Source: Streptomyces katrae (GTDB taxonomy: Bacteria; Actinomycetota; Actinomycetes; Streptomycetales; Streptomycetaceae). Taken from it: 45,201 nt of DNA. Position numbers and translations under genes: made by a program. Positions 18,365 to 26,363 of this stretch are shown here, in pieces (within the stretch, counting starts at the first letter, position 1; each line of letters opens with the position of its first letter). The stretch lies in contig NZ_JZWV01000019.1 in NCBI RefSeq assembly GCF_000966975.1, forward strand, positions 1-45,201, read 5' to 3'. A model generated the notes under the pieces. That model did not search any database, was not told the origin of the DNA, and was given only the letters and a program-made list of their open reading frames with translations.

Positions 18365-18774
18365 GCGCCGGCCGCCCCGGCCCGGACCGGATCAACCCGC
18401 CGGAGCTGTCCCCGGCGACGGGCTTCTCCCATGCCGTCGCCGCCACCGGGGGCCGGCTGGTGTTCCTGGCCGGCCAGACCGCGCTCGACGGCTCGGGCAA
18501 GGTGGTGGGCCAGACCCTGCCGGAGCAGTTCGAGCGCGCCCTGGCCAACCTCCTGACGGCCCTCGCGGCGGCCGGCGGCGCCCCTTCGGACCTGGCCCGG
18601 GTGACGGTGTACGCGGTGGACGTGGAGGACTACCGCGCCCACGCCGCCGAGCTGGGACGGGTCTGGCGCCGGCTGGCGGGCCGCGACTACCCGGCGATGG
18701 CCGTGGTCGGCGTGGTCCGCCTCTGGGACACCGAGGCCATGCTGGAGCTGGACGGGATCGCGGTGCTCCCGTAG
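18361..18774 (+). CDS. RidA family (YjgF/Rid) protein
   Basis: A 137-residue Rid-fold protein with GRLVFLAGQTALDGSG (about 31-46), the trimer interface QFERALANLLTALAAAGG, RVTVYAVDVEDYRAH, and the C-terminal MAVVGVVRLWDTEAMLELDGIAVL with the conserved Arg that contacts a carboxylate. Rid proteins hydrolyse reactive enamines/imines. It is translationally coupled (ATGA) to the acyl-CoA dehydrogenase. The 2-amino product expected from a 2-aminobenzoyl-CoA monooxygenase/reductase is an enamine, so a deaminating role in this pathway is an attractive inference that supports an amino-substituted substrate. Confidence 0.9.
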   Translation: MSAGRPGPDRINPPELSPATGFSHAVAATGGRLVFLAGQTALDGSGKVVGQTLPEQFERALANLLTALAAAGGAPSDLARVTVYAVDVEDYRAHAAELGRVWRRLAGRDYPAMAVVGVVRLWDTEAMLELDGIAVLP

Positions 18775-18838
18775 CGCGGCCGGCCCCCGGGGGTGTCCGC
18801 GAGCTCCCGCCGACCGCCCCGGCCGGGAGGTGCCGGCG

Positions 18839-19063
18839 CTACTCTGCCGACGCCTCCCGGGGGCGGGTGCGGCGGCGGTACTCCTCGGTCGGGACCCCGC
18901 CCACGCCCCAGTTCTCGAGGGGGACCTCGTCGATGACGACGAAGGTGGTGGCGGGGTCCTTGTCGAGGACCTTGACCAGCAGGTCGGTGACGCCCGCGAT
19001 GATCTCGGCCTTCTGGGCGGCGGTGGCACCCTCGCGGGTGATCCTGACGTTGACGTACGGCAC
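18839..19063 (-). CDS. 4-oxalocrotonate tautomerase family protein
   Basis: A 74-residue tautomerase-superfamily subunit beginning MPYVNVRITREGATAAQKAEI. Pro after the initiator Met becomes the catalytic N-terminal proline base once Met is removed. VTDLLVKVLDKDPATTFVVIDEVPLENWGVGG matches the rest of the family. The C-terminal charged tail (TEEYRRRTRPREA) is an extension. It lies 40 bp downstream of the SDR gene in the same direction, suggesting an operon controlled by the divergent LysR regulator. The substrate is not evident. Confidence 0.88.
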   Translation of the reverse strand: MPYVNVRITREGATAAQKAEIIAGVTDLLVKVLDKDPATTFVVIDEVPLENWGVGGVPTEEYRRRTRPREASAE

Positions 19064-19103
19064 GGCGGAAGTCCTTTCGGCGGAGGAGGGCGCGGATGGC
19101 GGG

Positions 19104-19850
19104 TCAGCGGCGGCCGGTGACGTAGCCGCCGTCCACGCGCAGGGCGTGGCCGGTGACGAACTCGGCCCCCGCCAGGTAGAGCACCGCCTCGGAGATCTCC
19201 GAGACCTCGCCGACCCGGTCCAGCAGGGCGACCGAACCGAGGGAGTCCACGTCGTAGCCCGCGTGCAGCGGGGTGCGGATCATCCCGGGTGCCACGAGGT
19301 TGACGCGGATGCCGTCGGCCGCGAGCTCGGTGGCCAGACTCGTCGTCAGCGCGTGCACACCGGCCTTGCTGACCACCGGCGCGGAGGCCGGGACGCCGGC
19401 CAGCGCGTGGTCCACCAGCACGGTGCCGATGTTGACGATGCTGCCGCCCCGGCCCTGGGCGCGCAGCGCCCGTACGACGGCCTGGGTGGTGAGGTAGGTG
19501 CCCTTGAGGTTGCCGGTCAGATAGCCGTCGAGTTCCTCCTCGGTGACCTCGGTGAAGGGCCTGGAGGCGAAGGTGCCGGCATTGTTGACCAGCACGTCGA
19601 TGCCGCCGAAACGGTCGATTGCGGTCCGGACGAGGGCCTCGCCGGTCTCCGGCTCGGCGATGCTGCCCGCGAACCAGGCGGTCCGCTCCGGCCGGCCGAG
19701 GCCGGCGGCGGCCTTGGCGAGGCGGTCGGCGTCCCTGCCGCCCAGGACGACGTTCGCGCCGTCGGCCAGGAAGGCGCGGGCGATGTCCAGCCCGATGCCG
19801 CTGGAGGCGCCGGTGATCACGGCGGTGGTGCGGTCGGTGGTGTGCGTCAT
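19104..19850 (-). CDS. SDR family oxidoreductase with an atypical active site
   Basis: A 248-residue classical-length SDR with an NAD(P) Rossmann motif ITGASSGIGLDIARAF (about 12-27), NNAG near 88 and a C-terminal VTGHALRVDGGYV. The catalytic Tyr of YxxxK is replaced: the segment reads ASAPVVSKAGVHAL, with Pro four residues before Lys, and the usual Ser position reads IVNIGTV. Either the protein belongs to a subgroup with a different proton donor or it has a non-redox or binding function. It shares a 111-bp divergent intergenic region, with a clear palindrome, with the LysR gene. The ATG is complementary to 19848-19850. Confidence 0.88.
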   Translation of the reverse strand: MTHTTDRTTAVITGASSGIGLDIARAFLADGANVVLGGRDADRLAKAAAGLGRPERTAWFAGSIAEPETGEALVRTAIDRFGGIDVLVNNAGTFASRPFTEVTEEELDGYLTGNLKGTYLTTQAVVRALRAQGRGGSIVNIGTVLVDHALAGVPASAPVVSKAGVHALTTSLATELAADGIRVNLVAPGMIRTPLHAGYDVDSLGSVALLDRVGEVSEISEAVLYLAGAEFVTGHALRVDGGYVTGRR

Positions 19851-19902
19851 GGTCTGGTGCCTTTCGTGGCGGACGGGGTTCGTCGGAGCGACACCAGAAA
19901 CG

Positions 19903-19921
19903 TATGGGCCTCCAACCCATA
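19903..19921. promoter_or_regulatory. Candidate LysR operator between SDR and LysR genes
   Basis: TATGGG (19903-19908) and CCCATA (19916-19921) form a perfect inverted repeat with a 7-base spacer. LysR-type regulators bind dyads containing T-N11-A in just such divergent intergenic regions, and this dyad lies 41 bp before the LysR start and 53 bp from the SDR start. Confidence 0.6.
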
Positions 19922-19961
19922 ACACCACGACGGAAATTGGAGCATGTGATAATCCCCCGTT

Positions 19962-20864
19962 ATGGATGTGGATCTGCGTGACCTGGAGCTCCTGGAAGCG
20001 ACCGCCGCCGCCGGCTCCCTGACCGCCGCCGCGGAGAAGCTGTACGTCAGCCAGCCCGCACTCAGCCAGCGGCTGACCCGTATGGAGGACCGTCTCGGCA
20101 TGCGGCTCTTCGACCGGCAGGGAAGGCGTCTGGTGCCCAACGCCGCCGGCCGGCGGATGCTCGTCGCCGCCGACCGCGTGCTGGGTGAACTGGAGTCGGC
20201 CACCCGGGACCTGCGGGAGATCCGGGAGGGCAGCGACCGGCGGGTGCGGTTCACCGCCCAGTGCAGCACCACCTTCCCGTGGCTGCCGCCGGTGCTGCGT
20301 GCGTTCCGTGCGCGCGAGCCCGGCATCGACGTACGGATCGCGACGGTGGCCGACGACGCCCCGATCCCGGCCCTGCTGGCCGATCAGGTCGACGTCGCGC
20401 TGGTCACCAAGCCGGACGTGCAGATGGACCGGGTGACCCTCACCCGGCTCTTCGACGACGAGATGGTGGCGGTGGTGCCCGCCGGCCACCCGTGGGCCTC
20501 CCGCGCGCATCTGACCGCACGTGACTTCGACGGCGCCGACCTCGTGCTCTACGACTTCTACGACCAGAAGCGCATCCCGTCGATCCCGCTGCCGATCCCC
20601 GTCGGGGCCCGGCCCGGCCGGATCACCACGATGCCGGTGGTGACCGACCTGGTCGTCGAGATGGTGGCGGGCGGCCAGGGCGTGAGCGTGCTGCCGAACT
20701 GGGTGGCGGCGCCCTATACCGCTTCCCACGGCCTGGCGCTGGTCCGCATCGGGGCGCGGCCGCTGACGCGCACCTGGTTCTGCGCCACCCGTCCCGGCCC
20801 CCGTCCGCCCCACCTCGACGCCTTCGTGGAGGAGCTGGCGGCCCGCCTCGGGACGACGGCCTAG
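19962..20864 (+). CDS. LysR family transcriptional regulator
   Basis: A 300-residue LTTR. The N-terminal winged helix (MDVDLRDLELLEATAAAGSLTAAAEKLYVSQPALSQRLTR..., residues 1-60) is followed by a linker helix and a periplasmic-binding-like effector domain with VRFTAQCSTTFPWLPPVLRAF and DQVDVALVTKPD. It is divergent from the SDR-tautomerase pair and probably activates that pair in response to a small ligand, binding the TATGGG-N7-CCCATA dyad. It ends tail to tail with pepP, the stop codons overlapping by 4 bp. Confidence 0.94.
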   Translation: MDVDLRDLELLEATAAAGSLTAAAEKLYVSQPALSQRLTRMEDRLGMRLFDRQGRRLVPNAAGRRMLVAADRVLGELESATRDLREIREGSDRRVRFTAQCSTTFPWLPPVLRAFRAREPGIDVRIATVADDAPIPALLADQVDVALVTKPDVQMDRVTLTRLFDDEMVAVVPAGHPWASRAHLTARDFDGADLVLYDFYDQKRIPSIPLPIPVGARPGRITTMPVVTDLVVEMVAGGQGVSVLPNWVAAPYTASHGLALVRIGARPLTRTWFCATRPGPRPPHLDAFVEELAARLGTTA

Positions 20865-22237
20865 GAGGCGGAGTCGAGGAGGGTGCCCATCCACTCCTCG
20901 ATGCCGGACACCGTGCGCGGCAGGGCGCCGGACATCAGGCGGGCCCCGTCGGAGGTGATGACGAGGTCGTCCTCGATGCGCACGCCCATGCCGCGCAGTT
21001 CGGCGGGGAGGGTCTCGTCGTCCGGCTGGAGGTAGAGGCCCGGCTCGACCGTCAGGACCTGGCCCTCCTCCAGCACCCCGTCGAGGTAGGTGCCGGCGCG
21101 GGCCTGGGCGCAGTCGTGGACGTCGAGGCCGAGCATGTGGCCGCTGCTGCACAGGGTGTAGCGCCGGTGGAGGTCGCCGTCGGCGTCCTTGAGCACGCCC
21201 CACTCGGCGAGGCCCTCGGCGATGACCCGCATGCCCGCCCGGTGGAAGTCGCGGAAGCTCGCGCCGGGCCGCAGTGCGGCGATCCCGGCCTCCTGGGCGG
21301 CGAGGACCAGCTCGTAGACCTGCTTCTGGACGGGGGAGAAGCGCCCGGACAGCGGCAGGGTGCGGGTGATGTCGGCGGTGTAGAGGCTGTCGGTCTCCAC
21401 GCCCGCGTCCAGCAGCAGGAGTTCGTCTCGGTCCAGCCTGCCGTCGTTGCGGATCCAGTGCAGCACGCAGGCGTGCGCGCCGGAGGCGGCGATGGTCTCG
21501 TAGCCGAGGCCGTTGCCCTCGGCGCGGGCCCGCAGGTTGAAGACGCCCTCGATCCAGCGCTCGCCGCGCGGGTGGGCGAGGGCCGTGGGCAGGGCCCGTA
21601 CGACGTCCTCGAACCCGGCGGCGGTGTGGTCGACGGCGAGCTGGAGCTGGTCGACCTCCCAGGCGTCCTTGACGAGCCGCAGCTCCGAGAGGGCGGCGGC
21701 CAGTTCGGTGTCGGTGGCGGCGTTGCGGCCGGTGGGGGAGCCGATCGCGTCGAGGTGGGCGCAGCGCAGCCCGGTGAGCCGTTCGGCCTCGGCGAGGTCG
21801 GGGCGGCGGCCGACCCAGAACTCGCCGTAGCGCCGGTCCCGGTAGAACTCCTCGGTGCCGTCGGAGCGGTCGGAGCGGGGGCGCAGGTACAGGACGGCCT
21901 CGTGGCCGTGCGCGCCGGCGGGTTCCAGGACCAGGACGTGGCCCACCTGGTCCTCGCCCGTCAGGCCGGTGAGCCAGGCGTACGCGCTGTGCGGGCGGAA
22001 GCGGAAGTCGCAGTCGTTGGAGCGGACCCGCAGTTCACCGGCCGGGATGATCAGCCGCTCGCCGGGGAAGCGGGCGGAGAGCCGGGCGCGCCGGGCGGGG
22101 GTGACCTCGTACGCGGTGACCCGGGAGCCGGCCGGCAGGGGTGAGGGAGCCCAGTTCCCCGCCATGAAGCGGGACAACTCCGCTGATACCGGCAGGTCAT
22201 GGCTGCCGGTGTTGAGGCGGGAGGAGGTGTCGGTCAC
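20861..22237 (-). CDS. pepP: Xaa-Pro aminopeptidase (aminopeptidase P family, M24)
   Basis: A 458-residue metallopeptidase removing an N-terminal residue from X-Pro peptides, as abundant in collagen fragments. The N-terminal creatinase-like domain ends with AALSELRLVKDAWEVDQL, followed by the pita-bread domain. Metal ligands are visible: Asp and Asp in LLDAGVETDSLYTADITR, His in SSGHMLGLDVHD, Glu in VEPGLYL and Glu in GMGVRIEDDL. It is shorter than many Streptomyces homologues (near 490 residues by memory), mainly before the ELRLVKD segment, where the GSPTGRNAATD linker looks short. A small in-frame loss is possible. It is divergent from the collagenase gene; operator site A lies between the two. 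Confidence 0.92.
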   Translation of the reverse strand: MTDTSSRLNTGSHDLPVSAELSRFMAGNWAPSPLPAGSRVTAYEVTPARRARLSARFPGERLIIPAGELRVRSNDCDFRFRPHSAYAWLTGLTGEDQVGHVLVLEPAGAHGHEAVLYLRPRSDRSDGTEEFYRDRRYGEFWVGRRPDLAEAERLTGLRCAHLDAIGSPTGRNAATDTELAAALSELRLVKDAWEVDQLQLAVDHTAAGFEDVVRALPTALAHPRGERWIEGVFNLRARAEGNGLGYETIAASGAHACVLHWIRNDGRLDRDELLLLDAGVETDSLYTADITRTLPLSGRFSPVQKQVYELVLAAQEAGIAALRPGASFRDFHRAGMRVIAEGLAEWGVLKDADGDLHRRYTLCSSGHMLGLDVHDCAQARAGTYLDGVLEEGQVLTVEPGLYLQPDDETLPAELRGMGVRIEDDLVITSDGARLMSGALPRTVSGIEEWMGTLLDSAS

Positions 22238-22280
22238 GGAGGCTCCCTCAAGAAGGACTGAACTGATGGGCGCACAGGTC

Positions 22281-22311
22281 TTGTCAGTGCAATTTCACAT
22301 TACTATGTTAC
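22281..22311 (+). promoter_or_regulatory. Operator site A and overlapping promoter, pepP/collagenase
   Basis: Core AGTGCAATTTCACATT at 22286-22301, in a 31-base block (22281-22311) that recurs with one difference at 34321-34351. TTGTCA (22281-22286) and TATGTT (22305-22310), 18 bp apart, resemble a housekeeping -35/-10 pair pointing to the collagenase, so a bound repressor would block the promoter. The site shares the invariant GTRNNATNTCAC with five others in the island and probably also controls the divergent pepP. Confidence 0.7.
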
Positions 22312-22409
22312 AGCTCACACCGCGGCACGTTAATCCCCGTCAAACGCCGTGTGACGCAGGGCAGTTCACGCACCACTACCCCCACCTCCCTTCCCACAGG
22401 AGCCTCAAG

Positions 22410-24797
22410 GTGTCCCAGCACAGAGCTGTGCGTACGTCTCTCCTCTCCGCCGCCGTCGCGGTCACCCTCCTCGCCACCGCGGGCCAGGCGGTGACCCAGG
22501 CCGCCGAGCGGGGCACCCCCGCCGCCGGGCCGGCCGCCTCCACGCCCGCCGCCTTCGCCGCCGGTCCGGCCGCCGCGCCGAACCCCTTCGACGAGGTCGA
22601 CCGCCTGGCCGAGGCCAAGCAGCTCGACCCGGCGCCCGCCCCGGCCCCCGGCGGCAAGTCCGTCGCCGACAACCGGGTTCCCGGTGCCGCCGACGCGGCC
22701 CCCGCCGCCGACAAGGGCCGCAAGACGGCCACCGCCCAGGCGGCGCCCACCGCGAAGAGCGTCGCCGCGGGCGTCCCCTGCACCCTTGACGGGATCACCA
22801 ACCTCGGCCCGGAGCAGTTCGCCGACTTCCTGGGCGACCCGGCCGTCACCGCCGACGGCTGCCTGCGCACCCTCATATGGACCTGGGACGCGCGTCTCGC
22901 GCCCGTCATGTCCGACGCCCACGTCCAGGCCGTCTCCCGGCGGATATCCAGCCTGGCCGCCGCTCACGACGGCCGTGACTCCTCCCACCTGGAGGAGATG
23001 TTCACCTACCTGCACGCCGTGGTCTACCACGACTACTCGCGCAGCGAGATCGACGTCACCGACGCCCCCACCGTCGACGCCATGCGCCGGGCCATAGCCG
23101 ACTTCGGGAACGCTGCCCACACCTTCGACGTCACGCCCTCCAACGCCCGCACCCTGCGCGAGGCCCTCTACGCGGGCAGCGCCCCCGGCCTGCGCCAGCA
23201 CCAGCTCGGCCTGATCAAGAAGGTCCTGTCCACCCTGGACGCCTCCCACCCGGCCACCAACACGGACGCCTCCTGGGGCGGCGCCGCCCTCGCGGCCCTC
23301 TCCGTCAACTACCTGGGCGTCTACCCCGGCAACCAGGACGCGGCCTTCCACTCCGCCGTCACGGCGGACCCCGCGTACCGCGCCGTCTTCAAGGCCTTCG
23401 CGGGATACACCCACCTCAAGGGCACCGCCAACGCCTGGGCCGCCCGCGACGCCCTGGGCGAGTACGGCCGCTTCGGCCAGGTCGACGGCCTCAAGGACCA
23501 GATCACCGCCGACCTCGGCGCCCTCCTCGACCCCGTCAAGTCGAGCTGGGGCAACGGCAGCGAGCAGTGGGCCAAGCTGGTCTCCTGGCTCAACTTCTAC
23601 GGGGCCTGCAAGCCGTACGGGGTGTGCAAGGAGGACATCGAGAAGCAGCTCTTCCCGAACACCTACACCTACGACAACGGCGGCATCAAGGTCCGCACCG
23701 CCCTCGACCGGGCCACCGTCGACCAGCTGTACTACGCGAGCAAGCAGGTCAAGACCCAGTTCCACCGCGTCCTGGGCACCGACCAGCCCCTCGCCGGGGA
23801 CCCCAACAGCACGCTGAACATCGTGCTCTACGCCTCCCGCGCCGACTACGAGAACTACCACCCGATCCTGACCGGCTACGGCACCAACAACGGCGGCATC
23901 TACATCGAGAACGGCGCCACCTTCTACACCTACCAGCGCCGCGTGCCCCAGGACTCCTCCCTCACCCTGGAAGAGCTCTTCCGTCACGAGTACACGCACT
24001 ACCTGAACGGCCGCTTCGCCGTCCCCGGCTTCTTCGGGCAGGGCGACTGGTACCAGGGCGACCGCACCACCGCCATGGACGAGGGAACCGCCGAGTTCTT
24101 CGACGGCTCCACCCGCGACAACGGCATCGCCGTCCGCAAGTCCCTGGTCCGGGGCATCATCAACGACACCTCCGGCGGCGGCCCGCGCATGAGCATCGAC
24201 CAGCTCCTGCACGCCACCTACGACGGCGACGGCTTCCGCTTCTACAACTACGCGGGCACGTTCTTCGAGTTCCTCTGGACCGAGAAGCCCTCGCTGCTGC
24301 GCGAGATGTACGGCTACCTGCGCGCCAACGACGTCGCCGGCTTCGACGCCTGGCGCAACCGGATGGGGGCGGACACCTACCTGCAGCGCGACTACAACCG
24401 CTTCCTGGACGCCCAGATCGCCAAGGTGGACCAGCTGTACGTCCCGAACACCGCCTTCACCGCCAACGACCAGCTGCGCGACTCCGCGCTCGCCTCGGTC
24501 AAGTCCTCCTTCGCCGCGGCGACGTACAACACCCCGGACTGCGTGGAGAACGGCGACACCGGCAAGCGCCGCTTCACCTGTACGGGCCGGATCACCGCGA
24601 ACCTGAAGAACTGGCGCAGCGACGACCAGAACTTCAAGGACATGTCCGAGACGGTCGACTACTTCATCCTCGACCGGGCGGGCGCGGCCTCCAACAACCT
24701 GGCGGACATGAACTGTTCCTTCGGGCCGGTGGAGATCTGGGACAACAAGGCGGCGGGCACCTCCTCCTACAGCTGTGAGGGCCCCCTCCGCAGCTGA
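22410..24797 (+). CDS. Secreted collagenase (M9 family zinc metallopeptidase)
   Basis: A 795-residue exported protease. A Sec signal peptide (residues 1-31, hydrophobic core LLSAAVAVTLLATAGQAV) precedes an Ala/Pro-rich pro-region to about 125. The activator domain starts near CTLDGITNLGPEQFADFLG, and the peptidase domain has HEYTH at 526-530 and the third zinc ligand Glu558 in DEGTAEFF. The 32-residue spacing between the first His and the Glu equals that of clostridial collagenases. No PKD or collagen-binding module is visible at the C-terminus, which instead has an about 90-residue Cys-containing domain. The start is GTG at 22410 with AGGAG 7 bp upstream. It cuts triple-helical collagen or gelatin outside the cell and is likely induced through site A. 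Confidence 0.94.
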   Translation: MSQHRAVRTSLLSAAVAVTLLATAGQAVTQAAERGTPAAGPAASTPAAFAAGPAAAPNPFDEVDRLAEAKQLDPAPAPAPGGKSVADNRVPGAADAAPAADKGRKTATAQAAPTAKSVAAGVPCTLDGITNLGPEQFADFLGDPAVTADGCLRTLIWTWDARLAPVMSDAHVQAVSRRISSLAAAHDGRDSSHLEEMFTYLHAVVYHDYSRSEIDVTDAPTVDAMRRAIADFGNAAHTFDVTPSNARTLREALYAGSAPGLRQHQLGLIKKVLSTLDASHPATNTDASWGGAALAALSVNYLGVYPGNQDAAFHSAVTADPAYRAVFKAFAGYTHLKGTANAWAARDALGEYGRFGQVDGLKDQITADLGALLDPVKSSWGNGSEQWAKLVSWLNFYGACKPYGVCKEDIEKQLFPNTYTYDNGGIKVRTALDRATVDQLYYASKQVKTQFHRVLGTDQPLAGDPNSTLNIVLYASRADYENYHPILTGYGTNNGGIYIENGATFYTYQRRVPQDSSLTLEELFRHEYTHYLNGRFAVPGFFGQGDWYQGDRTTAMDEGTAEFFDGSTRDNGIAVRKSLVRGIINDTSGGGPRMSIDQLLHATYDGDGFRFYNYAGTFFEFLWTEKPSLLREMYGYLRANDVAGFDAWRNRMGADTYLQRDYNRFLDAQIAKVDQLYVPNTAFTANDQLRDSALASVKSSFAAATYNTPDCVENGDTGKRRFTCTGRITANLKNWRSDDQNFKDMSETVDYFILDRAGAASNNLADMNCSFGPVEIWDNKAAGTSSYSCEGPLRS

Positions 24798-24802
24798 CCG
24801 CC

Positions 24803-24851
24803 CGCCCGGGCCGGTTCCGATTCCGTACGGGGGGCGGAACCGGCCCGGGCG
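24803..24851 (+). terminator. Terminator after collagenase gene
   Basis: GCCCGGGCCGGTTCCG (24804-24819) and CGGAACCGGCCCGGGC (24835-24850) are perfect complements over 16 bp, extended by one more pair, around a 15-base loop. It starts 6 bp after the collagenase stop and ends before operator C, insulating the next operon. Confidence 0.85.
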
Positions 24852-24869
24852 CCTAGGCACTACCAAAAG

Positions 24870-24885
24870 AATGTGACATATTACT
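24870..24885 (-). promoter_or_regulatory. Operator site C abutting the dehydrogenase start codon
   Basis: On the minus strand it reads AGTAATATGTCACATT, and the TGTCAGT that begins site A is also present on that strand with the same 6-base spacing. It ends 3 bp before ATG 24889. There is no ribosome binding site in the leader, so the transcript is probably leaderless and the operator overlaps the -10 region. Confidence 0.68.
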
Positions 24886-24888
24886 GAC

Positions 24889-25972
24889 ATGGACGTCGTG
24901 ATCATTGGCGCCGGCGTCGTCGGAGCCGCGTGCGCGTACTACGCGAGCCGCTCCGGTCTCTCCGTGGCGGTGGTGGACCGGGGCCCCGTGGTCGGCGGCA
25001 CCACCGGAGCCGGCGAGGGCAACCTCCTCGTCTCGGACAAGGAGGCGGGCCCCGAACTGGACCTGGCCCTCCTCTCCGGCCGCCTCTGGCAGGAACTGTC
25101 CGCCGAACTCCCCCGGCCCATCGAGTACGAACCCAAGGGCGGCCTGGTGGTGGCCCCCGACGAGACCACCCTCAAGGCCCTGCGTCACTTCGCCGAGGGC
25201 CAGCGTGCGGCAGGCGTCGTCGCCACGGAGACCGAGGCCCTGCACGACCTGGAACCCCACCTGGCCCCGGGCCTGGCGGGCGGCTTCCACTACCCCCAGG
25301 ACGCCCAGGTCCAGCCGGCCCTCGCGGCGGCCCACCTCCTGAAGGCCTCGGGCGCGACCCTGTACCTGGGCGAAGAGGTGACCGGACTCCTCCTGGACAA
25401 GAACATGGTCAAGGGCGTCCGCACCTCCCGCCGCACCCTCCGCGCCCCCGCCGTGGTCAACGCCTCCGGCACCTGGGCCGGCCGGATCGCCGAACTCGCC
25501 GGAACCGCCCTCCCCGTCCTCCCCCGCCGTGGCTTCGTCCTGGTGACGGAGCCGCTTCCCCGGCTCATCCGCCACAAGGTGTACGCGGCGGACTACATCG
25601 CGGACGTGGCCAGCGACTCGGCGTCCCTCCAGTCCTCGGCGGTGGTCGAGGGCACCCCCTCGGGCCCGGTCCTGATCGGCGCTCTCCACCACCGCCCTGC
25701 GCCGCCTCGCCGCCCAAGCGGCGGCCCTCTTCCCGGTCCTGGCGGACATCCGCGTCATGCGCACCTACCACGGCTTCCGCCCCTACCTCCCGGACCACCT
25801 CCCGGCCATCGGCCCGGACCCCCGGGTCCCCGGCCTCCTCCACGCCTGCGGCCACGAGGGCGCCGGCATCGGCCTGGCCCCCGCCACGGGCCAACTGATC
25901 GCGGCGGCCCTCACGGCAACCGAACCCCCGCTCGACCCCACTCCCTTCCGGCCGGACCGCTTCACCCGATGA
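24889..25972 (+). CDS. D-hydroxyproline dehydrogenase, FAD (DAO-domain) subunit, frameshifted by a small deletion
   Basis: A DAO-family flavoprotein with MDVVIIGAGVVGAACAYYASRSGLSVAVVDRG as dinucleotide fold, GGTTGAGEGNLLVSDKE, YEPKGGLVVAPDE, VNASGTWAGRIAELAG and the C-terminal YHGFRPYLPDHLPAIGP / GHEGAGIGLAPATGQ. It corresponds to the beta subunit of heteromeric D-hydroxyproline dehydrogenases (LhpBEF type), oxidising cis-4-hydroxy-D-proline to pyrroline-4-hydroxy-2-carboxylate. Near 25680-25685 the reading frame jumps from GPVLIGA directly to LSTTALRRLAAQAAAL. Homologues have about ten more residues here, so about 29 bp seem to be missing. The gene is followed by the 2Fe-2S and alpha subunits. 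Its start is set by the family N-terminus; the transcript is likely leaderless. Confidence 0.85.
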
Positions 25973-26051
25973 CGCCGCCCCCGGCCCCCCCGGCCCGTAA
26001 CCGCCCGGCCAGGGCAACGGCACGGACACCCACCCCCCGAGGAGCCCCTTG

Positions 26052-26363
26052 ATGCGCAGCCCCCGCGAGCTGGTCGGCGGCAGCCCGGCGGCCACGTACC
26101 CCATCGCGTTCGACGGCCGCGAACTGCCCGCCCAGGAAGGCCAGACCATCGCAGCCGTCCTCTGGGCGGCCGGGATCCTCTCCTGGCGCACCACCCGCGA
26201 CGGAGGAGCCCCGCGCGGTGCCTTCTGCGGGATCGGCGCCTGCTACGACTGTCTCGTCACCGTCAACGGCCGCCCCAACCAGCGCGCCTGCCTCGTCCCG
26301 GCCCGCCCCGGAGACACCGTCACCACCCAGGAAGGCACCGGCCATGCCGACCTCGCCGTCTGA
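26052..26363 (+). CDS. D-hydroxyproline dehydrogenase, small 2Fe-2S subunit
   Basis: A 103-residue ferredoxin-like subunit. Cys59, Cys64, Cys67 and Cys80 in GAFCGIGACYDCLVTVNG and QRACL give the C-x4-C-x2-C-x12-C pattern of a 2Fe-2S cluster. Proteins of this size next to two FAD subunits are the gamma subunit of hydrogen-cyanide-synthase-like or hydroxyproline dehydrogenase complexes, passing electrons to the respiratory chain. The ATG at 26052 with GAGGAG upstream is preferred over the TTG one codon earlier. It overlaps the alpha-subunit gene by 20 bp. The 79 bp before it hold only C-rich sequence. Confidence 0.92.
   Translation: MRSPRELVGGSPAATYPIAFDGRELPAQEGQTIAAVLWAAGILSWRTTRDGGAPRGAFCGIGACYDCLVTVNGRPNQRACLVPARPGDTVTTQEGTGHADLAV

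Noticed and set aside
18775..18838. CCCCCGGGGG and nearby GC-rich inverted repeats as a terminator between RidA and tautomerase genes
   Set aside because: The pairing is possible but ambiguous, with a zero-length central loop and no clean stem, so it is not listed as a feature.
19943..19955. CATGTGATAATCC before the LysR gene as a seventh regulon site
   Set aside because: It shares the TCACATG half but lacks the invariant GTR half, and the neighbouring genes have no link to collagen use.
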